A stretch of 64,000 nucleotides of DNA from DASQZT01 sp963728965 (lineage in GTDB: Bacteria; Acidobacteriota; Terriglobia; Bryobacterales; Bryobacteraceae), in the NCBI GenBank assembly GCA_963728965.1, contig CAVSMH010000008.1, positions 992,001 through 1,056,000 of the forward strand, in the 5' to 3' direction. How positions within the stretch are numbered: position 1 is the stretch's first letter; each line of letters opens with the position of its first letter. The translations under genes and the position numbers were made by a program. The notes below the pieces were generated by a model. The model made no database searches, was not told the DNA's origin, and worked only from the letters and a program-made list of their open reading frames with translations. Positions 33,864-46,625 of this stretch are shown here, one piece after another.

Positions 33864-34874
33864 TCAGCGGGTTTCGTAGACGCCGTCGAGCAGGGTGGCG
33901 GGATCGGGGTAGGGGCTCTTCTCGGCCCAGGCAACGGCTTCGTCCACTTCGGCCAGGATGCCGGCGCGGACCTGGTCGAGTTCGTCGCGGCGGGCCCATC
34001 CCTCGTCGAGCATTTTCTGCTGGAGGCGCGCGATGGGGTCGAGCTTCTCCCATTCCGCGAACAGCGCCGGAGGAACGTAGTGGGCCGAATCATGAGCGGA
34101 ATGGCCGGTCATGCGGAAGGTCTTGCATTCGAGCAGGTAGGGGCCGGCGCCGGAGCGCACGTGGGCGAGGGCGCGGAGGGTGGCGGCGTGGACGGCGAGG
34201 ACATCGTTGCCATCGACGATGGCGGCGGGCATGTTGTAAGCCGGACCACGATCGGCCACGTTGGCGCAGGCCATCTGGGCGCTGAGCGGGGTGGAGTAGG
34301 CGTACTGGTTGTTATTGCAGATGAAGAGCACGGGGAGCTTCTGAACGGTGGCGAAGTTGACGCCCTCGTGCCAGGTGCCGCGGCTGGTGGCGCCATCGCC
34401 GAAGTAGCTGAAGGCGACGCCGTTCTTTCCCTGGTAGCGCATGGCCAGGGCGACCCCGGCGGCCACGGGAACGGTGGCGGCGAGGGCGCTGATGATGGAG
34501 ACGATGTTGAGGCTCATGTCGCCCATGTGCATGTTGCCGTCGCGGCCGCGGGTGAGGCCATCGACGCGGCCCATATACTGGGCGAAGATGCGGCGTAAAG
34601 GGACGCCGCGGATCATCAGGGCGGCCATGTCGCGGTGGGAGGGGAGGAGCACGTCATCGGGCGCGGCCAGCAGGGCGGTGCCCACGGGGATGGCTTCCTG
34701 CCCGCGGCCCACGTAGACGCCGCCGACGATTTTGCCCTGGCGGTAGAGGCGCCGCTCGATGCGGTCCTCCACCTCCCGCATGAGGGACATATAGTAAAAA
34801 CACTGATGCGCCAGTTCAGCTTGTGGATGGACCTGGATCTGTTCGGACGGAGTAGTCGCTCGTGCCGCACCCAT
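33864..34874 (-). CDS. pdhA: 2-oxoacid/pyruvate dehydrogenase E1 alpha subunit
   Basis: A 336-residue ThDP-binding subunit. The ThDP motif runs from FSYFGDGATSRGTWHEGVNF to FICNNNQYAYST (GDG...NN), and the VYVGRGQEAIPVGTALL and LLPSHRDMAALMIRG segments are typical of E1 alpha. The phosphorylation-loop equivalent is FRMTGHSAHDSAHYVPP. It lies between a small conserved-looking ORF and pdhB with short gaps, forming one operon. Confidence 0.92.
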   Translation of the reverse strand: MGAARATTPSEQIQVHPQAELAHQCFYYMSLMREVEDRIERRLYRQGKIVGGVYVGRGQEAIPVGTALLAAPDDVLLPSHRDMAALMIRGVPLRRIFAQYMGRVDGLTRGRDGNMHMGDMSLNIVSIISALAATVPVAAGVALAMRYQGKNGVAFSYFGDGATSRGTWHEGVNFATVQKLPVLFICNNNQYAYSTPLSAQMACANVADRGPAYNMPAAIVDGNDVLAVHAATLRALAHVRSGAGPYLLECKTFRMTGHSAHDSAHYVPPALFAEWEKLDPIARLQQKMLDEGWARRDELDQVRAGILAEVDEAVAWAEKSPYPDPATLLDGVYETR

Positions 34875-34928
34875 GGAATCCCCTCGGCCCTGATCGGACA
34901 GCCGTATTGTAACTCCTTTTCCGGATTG

Positions 34929-35195
34929 CTATTGCAGGCGGGGGCGAAGTTGTTCGTTGGAGATCAGGCCGTCGAAGATGGCGAGCACCTGTTTGCGGTA
35001 GCTGTAGACGCGCTGGAGGTTCTCGCGGAAGGGAGCTTCGAAATCGTGAGCTTTCATCCACTTCTCGAGCATGGAGCGGGGCACGTCGATGTCCTGCCGG
35101 AGGGTTTCGATATCGTGGCCGCGGAGGAAGAGGCCGTAAAAGAATGCTGCTTCCCGTTGGGGCGCCAGGGGGTCAAATTCATCTCTCGCCGTCAT
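34929..35195 (-). CDS. 88-aa helical protein upstream of pdhA
   Basis: A small, charged, all-helical protein. The segment FFYGLFLRGHDIETLRQDID and VPRSMLEKWMKA reads like a helix-turn-helix without a wing, and a basic C-terminal helix (LQRVYSYRKQVLAIFDGL) follows. ATG 35195 gives 88 codons; the frame is open further but has no better start. It is 54 nt upstream of pdhA on the same strand, so it may be a regulator or assembly partner of the dehydrogenase. No named family recognised. Confidence 0.65.
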   Translation of the reverse strand: MTARDEFDPLAPQREAAFFYGLFLRGHDIETLRQDIDVPRSMLEKWMKAHDFEAPFRENLQRVYSYRKQVLAIFDGLISNEQLRPRLQ

Positions 35196-35301
35196 AAAAA
35201 CACTCAGCGAAAATGCCAGTATACCGATGCCGGGAACTTTACGGCAAGTCCGATTTAGAGCGGGCAAGGGCTGGTATGATAGCGGGTCGGAGGGGACCGG
35301 A

Positions 35302-35673
35302 ATGCCCACTTTCATCGCCTCGCCGACGCTCATCGAAGCGGCGGGGATCAAGCTCAAGCGGATCGCGGAATTCATCGGACGGGTCAACAGCGGGCACAGC
35401 GAGGTGAGCATCGCGCAGATGCACAGCCCGGAGGGATGGCAGGAGCCGGGACAGACGCCGGAGTTCGACGAATTCACCGTGGTGCTGGGAGGCATGCTGC
35501 GGGTGGAGAGCCGGGAGGGAGTGCTGGAGGTCCGGGCGGGCCAGGCGGTGGTAGCGGAGTCCGGAGAGTGGGTCCGGTACAGCACGCCGGAATCGGGAGG
35601 GGCGGAGTACATCGCGGTGTGCGTGCCGGCGTTCGCGAGGGACACGGTGCACCGCGACGAGGAGGAGAGTTGA
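35302..35673 (+). CDS. Cupin-domain protein
   Basis: A 123-residue single cupin barrel. The first motif region is GWQEPGQTPEFDEFTVVLGG and the second RAGQAVVAESGEWVRYSTPE. The metal-binding His of canonical cupins are largely replaced, so a binding role is as likely as catalysis. ATG 35302 has GGAGGGG upstream and is preferred to ATG 35227. Divergent from the pdh operon, 106 bp apart. Confidence 0.78.
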   Translation: MPTFIASPTLIEAAGIKLKRIAEFIGRVNSGHSEVSIAQMHSPEGWQEPGQTPEFDEFTVVLGGMLRVESREGVLEVRAGQAVVAESGEWVRYSTPESGGAEYIAVCVPAFARDTVHRDEEES

Positions 35674-35693
35674 TGGGGGGCGGGGCTGGAGGG

Positions 35694-36428
35694 CTAACGG
35701 CGGACGGCGGCGCGCGCGGGACCTTCGAGGAGGCGTGAGATTTCGGTGTGAAGCCGCTGGTTGAGCTGAGCGCGATCGGACAGGGTAAAGCCGCGGGTAT
35801 CGACGGGCTCGCCGATGCGGACGGTGGCGACGCCGCTGCGGAGATACAGCGAGCCCTGCGGCAGCAACTGCCGCATTCCGATGATGGCGACGGGGACCGC
35901 GGGCACGCCGGCCTTGATGGCAATGTAGGCGGCGCCTTCCTTGAACTGGCGGAGGCCTTTGGGGGAGCGGCCGCCTTCGGGGAAGAGCAGCACCGACACG
36001 CGGCGGGCGGCGATGATGCGGGCGCCCTCGGTCATGCTCTTGAGGGAGTTGCGGGCGCTGGAGCGGTCTACCGGGAGGTGGCCGGCGCGGCGGAGGTGGG
36101 TGCCCAGGAACGGAATGCGGTAGAGTCCCTTTTTGGCGAAGAAACGGAATTGAAACGGGAGGCAGTGGAGCAGGGCGGGAATATCCATGTAGCTGGCGTG
36201 ATTGGCGACGAACACGTAGGTAGCGGCCGGATCGAGGTTCTCCAGGCCTTCGCAGCGTACGCGGATGAAGCTGACGGCCAGCAGGATCCGGCTCCAGACG
36301 CGGGCGAGGCGATGCTGGGTGTTGCCGCCGCGGTCCAAAAAAGACGCCAGCAGGGAGATGGTTCCCAGCACCACGGTGGACAGCAGGATCAAGGGCGTGG
36401 AGACCAGCAAGGACCGGAGGAAACTCAT
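35694..36428 (-). CDS. plsC: 1-acyl-sn-glycerol-3-phosphate acyltransferase
   Basis: A 244-residue membrane enzyme that acylates lysophosphatidic acid to phosphatidic acid. An N-terminal hydrophobic helix (LLVSTPLILLSTVVLGTISL) anchors it; the catalytic NHASYMD (HX4D) motif lies around residues 76-82, the substrate-binding LLFPEGGRSP around 148-157 and the VPAVPVAII strand follows. An in-frame ATG at 36440 would add four residues. It is isolated in orientation between a cupin and a sigma-factor gene. Confidence 0.9.
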   Translation of the reverse strand: MSFLRSLLVSTPLILLSTVVLGTISLLASFLDRGGNTQHRLARVWSRILLAVSFIRVRCEGLENLDPAATYVFVANHASYMDIPALLHCLPFQFRFFAKKGLYRIPFLGTHLRRAGHLPVDRSSARNSLKSMTEGARIIAARRVSVLLFPEGGRSPKGLRQFKEGAAYIAIKAGVPAVPVAIIGMRQLLPQGSLYLRSGVATVRIGEPVDTRGFTLSDRAQLNQRLHTEISRLLEGPARAAVRR

Positions 36429-36475
36429 GGTTCGCCCCAATCATAGCAGGGGGCGCGGGGCACTCAGGCCGGGGC

Positions 36476-37060
36476 TCACGCCGCGGGGCCGGTGTTGCGG
36501 TTGATCTCGCGAAAGAGCCAGGCGCGAGCGGCGTTCCACTCGCGCTTGATGGTGGCCGGGGAGAGCTGCATGACCTGGGCAGTCTCTTCAATGGAGAGCC
36601 CCGCGAAGAAACGAAGCTCGACGAGGCGGCTCTGGCGGGGGTCCATCTCGGCGAGGCGATCGAGCGCGTCGTTGAGCAGGACGAGATCGACATCCGTCTT
36701 CATGGGGATGGCGAGGGCCGCATCGAGTTCCAGCTTGACGGCGCCCGAGCCGCGCTTTTCGGCGCGCTGGGAGCGGGCGTGGTCGACCAGAATGCGGCGG
36801 ATCATCTGCGCGGCGATGGCGAAGAAATGGGTGCGGCTCTGCCAGTGGACATCCTGCTGGTTGACGAGGCGCATGAAGGCCTCGTGGACCAGGGCCGTGC
36901 TCTGCAAGGTGTGATTGGGCCGCTCGCGCCGGAGGTAGGCGGATGCCAGACGGCGCAACTCGCCGTACACCAGGGGCATCAGCTCTTCGAGGGCCGCCTG
37001 GTCGCCCTTGCTCCAGTTCAACAGGAGTTGGGTGACATCGGGGGAAGCACCGGCGGACAT
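36476..37060 (-). CDS. ECF-family RNA polymerase sigma factor
   Basis: A 194-residue sigma-70 factor with region 2 (LMPLVYGELRRLASAYLRRE and LQSTALVHEAFMRL, HFFAIAAQMIRRILVDHAR) and region 4 (RLVELRFFAGLSIEETAQVM then LSPATIKREWNAARAWL). The sequence pattern matches the ECF group abundant in Acidobacteria and Planctomycetes (TIGR02999-type), which often works without a classic anti-sigma factor. No anti-sigma gene is adjacent. Its targets are unknown. Confidence 0.9.
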   Translation of the reverse strand: MSAGASPDVTQLLLNWSKGDQAALEELMPLVYGELRRLASAYLRRERPNHTLQSTALVHEAFMRLVNQQDVHWQSRTHFFAIAAQMIRRILVDHARSQRAEKRGSGAVKLELDAALAIPMKTDVDLVLLNDALDRLAEMDPRQSRLVELRFFAGLSIEETAQVMQLSPATIKREWNAARAWLFREINRNTGPAA

Positions 37061-37123
37061 AGTCGGATTATAGCGGAACGCGGGCCGGAACAACCCTCTG
37101 CTAGGCTGGTAGCAGACCACCAA

Positions 37124-39619
37124 ATGGGTAGCCCGCGGAAACCGGAGATCATGAGCCCGGCCGGATACTGGCCGCAGTTGCGCGCGGCCATCGAGGCGGG
37201 GGCGGACGCGGTGTATTTCGGGCTGAAGCACTTCACGGCGCGCGCCAAGGTGGGGTTCGCGGTGGGCGAGCTGGAGGAAGTGATGGCCACCCTGCACCGG
37301 CGCGGAGTCAAGGGCTATGTGACCTTCAATACGCTGGTGTTCGACCACGAGTGGGACGAAGCGGCAGGGGCGCTGGCGGGAATTGCGGGGGCGGGCGCCG
37401 ATGCCATCATCGTGCAGGACCTGGGGATCGTGAAACTGGCGCGGGAAATCGCGCCGGACCTGGAGATTCACGGCAGCACGCAGATGAGCGTCACGAGCGC
37501 CGACGGGGTGCGGCTGGCGCAAAGGCTGGGCGCGAGCCGGGTGACGCTGGCGCGGGAGCTGTCGCTGGCGGAAGTGCGCGCGATTGGCGCGGCCACCGAC
37601 TGCGAGCTGGAGATCTTCGTCCACGGGGCGCTGTGCGTGGCGTATTCGGGACAGTGCTTTTCGTCGGAAGCCTGGGGCGGCCGCAGCGCCAATCGGGGGC
37701 AGTGCGCGCAGGCGTGCCGGCTGCCGTACGAGCTGATGGTGGATGGCCGGGCGGCGCCGCTGGGCGACGCGCGATACCTGCTCTCGCCGGGCGACCTGAT
37801 GGCGGTGCGGCAGATTCCGGAGATCGTAGCGATCGGCGTGGCGGCCCTGAAGATCGAAGGGCGGTACAAGGATGCGGACTACGTGGCGCTGGCGACGCGC
37901 GCGTATCGGGAAGCGGTGGACGAGGCGTGGGAGGGGCGCGCGGCGCGGGTGGACGCGAAGGCGGAACTGGCGCTGGAGCAGGTGTACTCGCGCGGGCTCG
38001 GGCCGCACTTCCTGGAGGGCACCAATCACCAGGCGGTGGTGCGCGGGCGCGCTCCGCGGCATCGCGGGGTGTTGATGGGGCGGGTAGCGCGGCTGGGGAA
38101 AGGCGGGGTGATCATCGAGCCCGGCGAGGCGCACCGGATGGCGCCGCTCAAGCCGGGCGACGGGGTGGTATTCGACGCCGCGGACTGGCGCAGCCCGGAG
38201 GAGCCGGAAGAGGGCGGACGGGTGTTCGAAGTGGCGGCGAGCGGCGATGGCAGGCTGGAACTGCGCTTCGGAAACGGCGTGATTCATGCCGCGCGCATTC
38301 GCCCGGGCGACCTGTTGTGGCGCACGCACGATCCGGAGCTCGAGCGGTCGGCGCGCGCGTATACGGAAGCCGCCACGCCGGTTCGCAAGCAGCCGGTATG
38401 GGTAAAGGCGGTAGCCCGGGAGGGCGAGCCGCTGCGCACGGAATGGCGGGTAGGCGAGGTGAGGGCGGCGGTGCATTCCGGGGCGCCGCTTGGCGCGGCA
38501 CGGGAACGTGGGCTCGATCCGGCTCTATTGGCCGGTCAACTGGGGCGGCTGGGAAACACGCCGTACGAACTGGCGGGTGTGGAGCTGGACGTGGAGGGCG
38601 CGCCATTTGCGCCGGCCTCGCTGCTGAACCAGCTTCGCCGGGAGGCGGTGGAGCGGCTTCAGGAAGGGCAGGGAAGGGCGCCGGAGCGACGGATTCGGCG
38701 GGACGTGGAAGTGCGGCCGCAGCGGCCGACAGAGACCGCACCGGGGAGCGCGGCGACGCTCGACCTGGTGGTGCGCACGGCGGAGCAACTGGATGCCGCG
38801 CTCGAGGTGCGGCCGGCGACGATCACGCTGGACTATCTCGACCTGTATGGGCTGAAGCCCTCGCTGGACCGCGTGCGGGCGGCGGGCCTGGAGCCGCGGG
38901 TGGCAAGCCCGCGGGTGCTGAAGCCGGGCGAGGAGCGGATGGCGGATTTTCTGCTGAGTTGCGAGTGTCCGATCCTGGTGCGGTCGTGCGGGCTGCTGGA
39001 GGCGCTGCGCGGGAGGCCGCACGCTCCGCTGACCGGCGATTTCAGCCTGAATGCGGCGAACGCGACGACGGCGGCGGAGCTGATGGGGCTGGGACTGGCG
39101 CGGCTGACGCCGACGCACGATCTGAACGCCGCGCAGGTGGCCGAACTGGCGCGGCGGATCGGCGGAGAGGCGATCGAAGCAGTGGCGTACCAGCACCTGC
39201 CGGTGTTTCACACCGAGCACTGCGTGTTCTGCCGGTTTCTTTCCACGGGGACGAGCTACCGCGACTGCGGGCGGCCCTGCGAAACGCACCGGCTGGCGTT
39301 GCGCGATGCGGGCGGGCGGGCGCACCCGGTGATGGCCGACGTAGGGTGCCGGAACACGGTATTCGGTGCCGAGGCGCAGCAGGCGGGAGATCATCTGGAA
39401 GACTGGCTGGCGGCCGGCATCCGGCACTTCCGGCTGGAGTTTGCGCACGAAACGGCGGAGCAGGCGAGGCGCGTGGCACGGCTGTTCGGAGAGGTGCTGG
39501 CGGGACGCCGGCGGGCGTGCGACCTGGCGCAGCACCTGGGCCGCCTGGCGCCGCAAGGGGTGACGGAAGGCAGCTTGTACGTGCCCGAGGTTTATCTCAC
39601 GCTGCCGGTTTTGCCGTGA
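37124..39619 (+). CDS. U32-family peptidase-like protein with duplicated barrel
   Basis: An 831-residue cytoplasmic protein of the U32 family, whose best-known bacterial members modify rRNA or tRNA rather than cleave protein. The N-terminal about 300 residues are the U32 barrel (MSPAGYWPQLRAAIEAGADA, EIFVHGALCVAYSGQC with SANRGQCAQACRLPY, LKIEGRYKDADYVA). A beta-rich middle resembles the DUF3656-type region of RlhA. The C-terminal about 250 residues hold a second Cys-rich set (HTEHCVFCRFLSTGTSYRDC plus GRPCE) in a barrel-like context. It is longer than E. coli RlhA (about 650). ATG 37124 is chosen after the sigma-gene promoter region. Confidence 0.85.
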   Translation: MGSPRKPEIMSPAGYWPQLRAAIEAGADAVYFGLKHFTARAKVGFAVGELEEVMATLHRRGVKGYVTFNTLVFDHEWDEAAGALAGIAGAGADAIIVQDLGIVKLAREIAPDLEIHGSTQMSVTSADGVRLAQRLGASRVTLARELSLAEVRAIGAATDCELEIFVHGALCVAYSGQCFSSEAWGGRSANRGQCAQACRLPYELMVDGRAAPLGDARYLLSPGDLMAVRQIPEIVAIGVAALKIEGRYKDADYVALATRAYREAVDEAWEGRAARVDAKAELALEQVYSRGLGPHFLEGTNHQAVVRGRAPRHRGVLMGRVARLGKGGVIIEPGEAHRMAPLKPGDGVVFDAADWRSPEEPEEGGRVFEVAASGDGRLELRFGNGVIHAARIRPGDLLWRTHDPELERSARAYTEAATPVRKQPVWVKAVAREGEPLRTEWRVGEVRAAVHSGAPLGAARERGLDPALLAGQLGRLGNTPYELAGVELDVEGAPFAPASLLNQLRREAVERLQEGQGRAPERRIRRDVEVRPQRPTETAPGSAATLDLVVRTAEQLDAALEVRPATITLDYLDLYGLKPSLDRVRAAGLEPRVASPRVLKPGEERMADFLLSCECPILVRSCGLLEALRGRPHAPLTGDFSLNAANATTAAELMGLGLARLTPTHDLNAAQVAELARRIGGEAIEAVAYQHLPVFHTEHCVFCRFLSTGTSYRDCGRPCETHRLALRDAGGRAHPVMADVGCRNTVFGAEAQQAGDHLEDWLAAGIRHFRLEFAHETAEQARRVARLFGEVLAGRRRACDLAQHLGRLAPQGVTEGSLYVPEVYLTLPVLP

Positions 39620-39685
39620 GGGGCGCGCACCGGCGACGAACGACTGGACCCATCGGAAAGCGTTTTTGCCGTCGCGTGGCAGAGA

Positions 39686-40475
<790 letters not shown>

Positions 40476-40479
40476 GGGC

Positions 40480-40635
40480 CGTGTCTTCAGGTTCACTGCG
40501 AAGGATGGAAACAGTGGGGTCGTACTCGATTTGCTCGACGGCCAACGCCTTTACCAGGTGATTATTTCGGCCGGCCCGGGTGCTACGGCAACGCACGCCA
40601 AGGAATTCCTGAATTCGTTCCGGATCTCAAAATAG
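40480..40635 (+). pseudogene. C-terminal remnant of an unknown gene on the opposite strand
   Basis: The plus strand reads PGRVFRFTAKDGNSGVVLDL, then DGQRLYQVIISAGPG and KEFLNSFRISK, ending at TAG 40635. This resembles a short C-terminal domain seen in secreted proteins of related phyla (pattern R-F-x-NRLYQ-x-FLxSF), but I cannot name it with certainty. Upstream the frame runs into the reverse complement of the formylglycine-enzyme gene, so the 5' part is missing. Confidence 0.5.
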
Positions 40636-40669
40636 TGTGGCGGGGACGAGCGGTCCGCGACGGGGCTCC

Positions 40670-43567
<2,898 letters not shown>

Positions 43568-43641
43568 GGAAGGTCTCGTCGGAGGGAAATCCGCAACTAC
43601 TATTTTACTCTGTAGGGGAGACGCACGTCGTGGTGGAGGAA

Positions 43642-45096
43642 TTAGCGGGGAGGCCGACGCTCCCGGTCCACGAGGTAATCGGTCAGGCGAATGCCGGAGA
43701 GCCGAAAGTCGATGCGCACCGGGGGAAGGGGTTGAGCGACCAGCAGGTGAGAGGCGCCGATCTGTTGCCAGTTGCGGTACGACACCTGGCTGGTGAAACG
43801 GACGAGCGGCTGGAAACCGCTGGCGGTGGGCACGGAGGATTCCACGAAGCCCTGGGGAATGATCCAATTGACCGGGTTGAGGGAGTTGCCGACGAAGAGC
43901 GAGGCGCGGGGGGAGGGCGAGAAGCAGGCGAAGGAGATCCAGCCTTCGGCTTCGAGCGAATCGCGACAGACGCCGACGCCGGGCACCGGGACGGGGCGGC
44001 CCTTGGGCAGGGGAAGGGTGCGCGCGCTGCCGAAGCGGCGGAATTCGAGGGAACCGGACACGGTGGCGGGCGCCGATGCGGTACGGTCCACCAGCTCTTT
44101 GGCGGCGAACAGGGTGAGCCAGGCGCGGTTGCCGGCGATACCATCGAATCCGCCGGCTGCGCTGGCGGGGACGCCGCCCGGGCCGGGGAGTTCGATGGAT
44201 ACGGCCATGCGTTGCTGCTCGAGGATCACGCCCGGCGGGATGGCTTCGAGGCGGACGGGAATGTCGAGGGTGGCGATTTCCGGCCGGCCCGCAGGCAGGA
44301 CGGTGCTGCGCCGGTCCGGCGTGGGGTCGAGCAGGAGGCGCGCCGTGGAGCGGACGCCGGCGGGGCGGTGGACGCGGAATCCCGGGTAGCCGATGGCGAT
44401 GGCGGCCAGGACAGCCAGGGCGGCGGTCAGGCAGCGGGCCAGGGCGGTCCGGCGGCGGGAGTATTGAAAGACGAGAATGCCGGCGGCACCGGTGGCGAGC
44501 AGGGCGGCGAGGACAGCATCCATCGGTCCGGTGGCATTCTGCCAGGGGATCAACTGGTAGTGGGTGAGGAGCATGAAGAGGGTTTGGGAAAACCACAGGA
44601 GGAGGAAGGCCAGGAGGGCGGTGGCCACGACCTCTCCGAAATTCCGGGTGATGGCGGCGACGGCCGCGGGCGGGAGCACGTAAAGCGCGGTGAAGAAGAC
44701 CTGCCGCCAGAGCAGAGCCGGCAGGTGCTCGAAGAGGGGAACGCCGACGGCCAGGCACACTCCGGTGTGATAGGCGAGCAGAGGCAGGTTGACGAAGGCC
44801 GCGACGAACAGGGCTTTGGCGGCCAGCATCTCCTTCCAGGAATAGGGGCGGGTGAGCCAGTACTGACGGTGGCCCGGGAGCCGCTCTTCATGGATGGCGG
44901 CAACGATGAGCGTCCAGCAGGCCATGGGAAGCAGGAACAGAGGCAGGAACTCATAGAGGGAGGAGGGATGGCGGGTATAGGTGGGATCGAGCGCCGCGGC
45001 GAGGAGCATCAGCGCGGAGACGAGGGCGATAGCGGGCCAGAGGTGGCGGGCATCTTTTCGAACGATGGCGAGGATTCGGTCCATGGAGTTCCTCAT
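43642..45096 (-). CDS. ABC-type membrane permease with large C-terminal soluble domain (1)
   Basis: A 484-residue protein. The N-terminal about 240 residues contain six hydrophobic helices and the motif HEERLPGHRQYWLTRPYSW shared with the next gene upstream; about 240 mostly beta-type residues follow, probably exposed outside the membrane. It matches the ABC-2-like permeases of YtrA-type operons. Its ATG overlaps the preceding permease stop (ATGA). It is last in the GntR-ATPase-permease-permease operon, 74 bp before secA. Confidence 0.8.
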   Translation of the reverse strand: MRNSMDRILAIVRKDARHLWPAIALVSALMLLAAALDPTYTRHPSSLYEFLPLFLLPMACWTLIVAAIHEERLPGHRQYWLTRPYSWKEMLAAKALFVAAFVNLPLLAYHTGVCLAVGVPLFEHLPALLWRQVFFTALYVLPPAAVAAITRNFGEVVATALLAFLLLWFSQTLFMLLTHYQLIPWQNATGPMDAVLAALLATGAAGILVFQYSRRRTALARCLTAALAVLAAIAIGYPGFRVHRPAGVRSTARLLLDPTPDRRSTVLPAGRPEIATLDIPVRLEAIPPGVILEQQRMAVSIELPGPGGVPASAAGGFDGIAGNRAWLTLFAAKELVDRTASAPATVSGSLEFRRFGSARTLPLPKGRPVPVPGVGVCRDSLEAEGWISFACFSPSPRASLFVGNSLNPVNWIIPQGFVESSVPTASGFQPLVRFTSQVSYRNWQQIGASHLLVAQPLPPVRIDFRLSGIRLTDYLVDRERRPPR

Positions 45097-46625
45097 TGCG
45101 GGTCGGTTGCGCGGGGCGCGATGAAGTCCTGCAAACGGACGTGGGAGAGGTCGAGATGGCGTTCGAGACCGGCGACGGCGCGCCAGGTTTCGACGCTCAG
45201 ATCGAGCGCCTCGTGGCGCACGGAGAAGGCGGTGGAGGCGCGGTCCCAGACCGACCCGCCGAGGGCAAACAGGCTGGGGGCGTCGCCGCGGAGGAGGCTG
45301 TCGGAGGACCGGCCGGTGTGGCGGGAGCGGGCGCGCACGTAGGCGCGGGCGGGCGCGGGCCGGGGCCAGGCGCAGGAAACGATGAGGTTGCGCATGTCGG
45401 CGAAACGGGCCAGCAGGACCGGGCCCATACGGACGTCGCAGATCCCTTCGCCGGGGAGGTGGCCGGTGCGTCCGGCGGCATTCACGGAGGTGGTCCGCGG
45501 GTCGCCCAGGAGGGTCAGCGTCACGGAGAGGTGAATGCGGGCGGGAGCGTCTTTCACCCGCTGGTAGAAGGCGCGGTCCACATTGAGGTACTGCCAGGCG
45601 GGTCCATCGGCGCGGATGAGGCGACGGTCTTCAAGGGCAGCTGTGGCGAGGGTGGCGCCGTCGGCGGTCCAGCCGGAGTTCCAGGAATGGCCACCCGCGA
45701 CGATGGTTGCCGAGACGCGGCGGCTGACCAGGGCGGCGTGCGGCGGGACACCTTCCACACGAATGGGCAGGTACAGCCCTTCCTGCTGGAGGCTCGGAAA
45801 ACAGGGCGCATCGGCATAGCGCATGCGGGGTCTCGGCACGGTATCCGGCGAGAGGCGCACGGCCGAGGAAGCGGGCGGGGGCGCGGCGAGCCGTTCCTGA
45901 AACGCCCAGGCGCCGTGCCACGCGTTGGCGAAGGGCGCGGCGGCGGCGATCAGGACGGCGCCGGCAAGGATGCCGCGAGAGACGAGCGTCCGGCGGCGGG
46001 CATATTGGAGCAGCAGCACGGCAATGCCGGCGGCGAGGAGAACGGCGGCGATGGCGGCGGTGCGGATCCATTCGAGATCGTGCCACTCGCCGCGGGCGCG
46101 GCGGAAGCGGAACACCAGGCTCGCGACGGCGAGGGCAGCCAGCACCAGAAAGCTCCACAGCATCTGCGCGAGGCTCTCGGTGACGGAGGCCAGCGTGGCG
46201 GCCGCCAGGGCGATGCCGCCGGCGAAGAGCAGGGTGGCCGACAGCAGCAGCGGCACGTGGCGGAGGGGCGACAGGCCGTTCACGGCGAGCGAGACGGCTT
46301 CGGCGGCGAGCCAGGGCAGGGCCGCAAAAACGGCGAAGAACAGGCCTTTGGCGAGCAGGAGCGACGGCCAATGGTAGGGCCGCGTGAGCCAATACTGGCG
46401 ATCGCCGGGCAGGCGCTCCTCATGGATTACGGAGGCGGCCAGATAGATCCAGCACACCATCCACAGGACCTCCACCAGGCCGATGAGGCTGTCGGGGGTG
46501 AGCACGGCGGATTCCAGCCACGCCACCGCGGCGGCGAGCGTCAGGGCCATCGCCGCGCGCGGCCAGAGATGGCGGGCATCCTTTCCAAACAGCAGCAGGG
46601 CCTGTCGCATGGCGGTGGTGCTCAC
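45093..46625 (-). CDS. ABC-type membrane permease with large C-terminal soluble domain (2)
   Basis: A 510-residue paralogue of the downstream permease: KDARHLWPRAAMALTLAAAV, HEERLPGDRQYWLTRPYHWP and four to five further helices in the first 240 residues, then an extracytoplasmic beta-rich part. GTG 46625 overlaps the ATPase stop as GTGA; an in-frame ATG five codons later is possible. Two such permeases likely form the heterodimeric channel for the adjacent ATPase. Confidence 0.8.
   Translation of the reverse strand: MSTTAMRQALLLFGKDARHLWPRAAMALTLAAAVAWLESAVLTPDSLIGLVEVLWMVCWIYLAASVIHEERLPGDRQYWLTRPYHWPSLLLAKGLFFAVFAALPWLAAEAVSLAVNGLSPLRHVPLLLSATLLFAGGIALAAATLASVTESLAQMLWSFLVLAALAVASLVFRFRRARGEWHDLEWIRTAAIAAVLLAAGIAVLLLQYARRRTLVSRGILAGAVLIAAAAPFANAWHGAWAFQERLAAPPPASSAVRLSPDTVPRPRMRYADAPCFPSLQQEGLYLPIRVEGVPPHAALVSRRVSATIVAGGHSWNSGWTADGATLATAALEDRRLIRADGPAWQYLNVDRAFYQRVKDAPARIHLSVTLTLLGDPRTTSVNAAGRTGHLPGEGICDVRMGPVLLARFADMRNLIVSCAWPRPAPARAYVRARSRHTGRSSDSLLRGDAPSLFALGGSVWDRASTAFSVRHEALDLSVETWRAVAGLERHLDLSHVRLQDFIAPRATDPQ

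Noticed and set aside
43568..44758. Open extension of the secA frame by about 400 codons
   Set aside because: SecA begins canonically at 43567; the upstream part is Pro/Arg/His-rich noise over the ABC permease genes.
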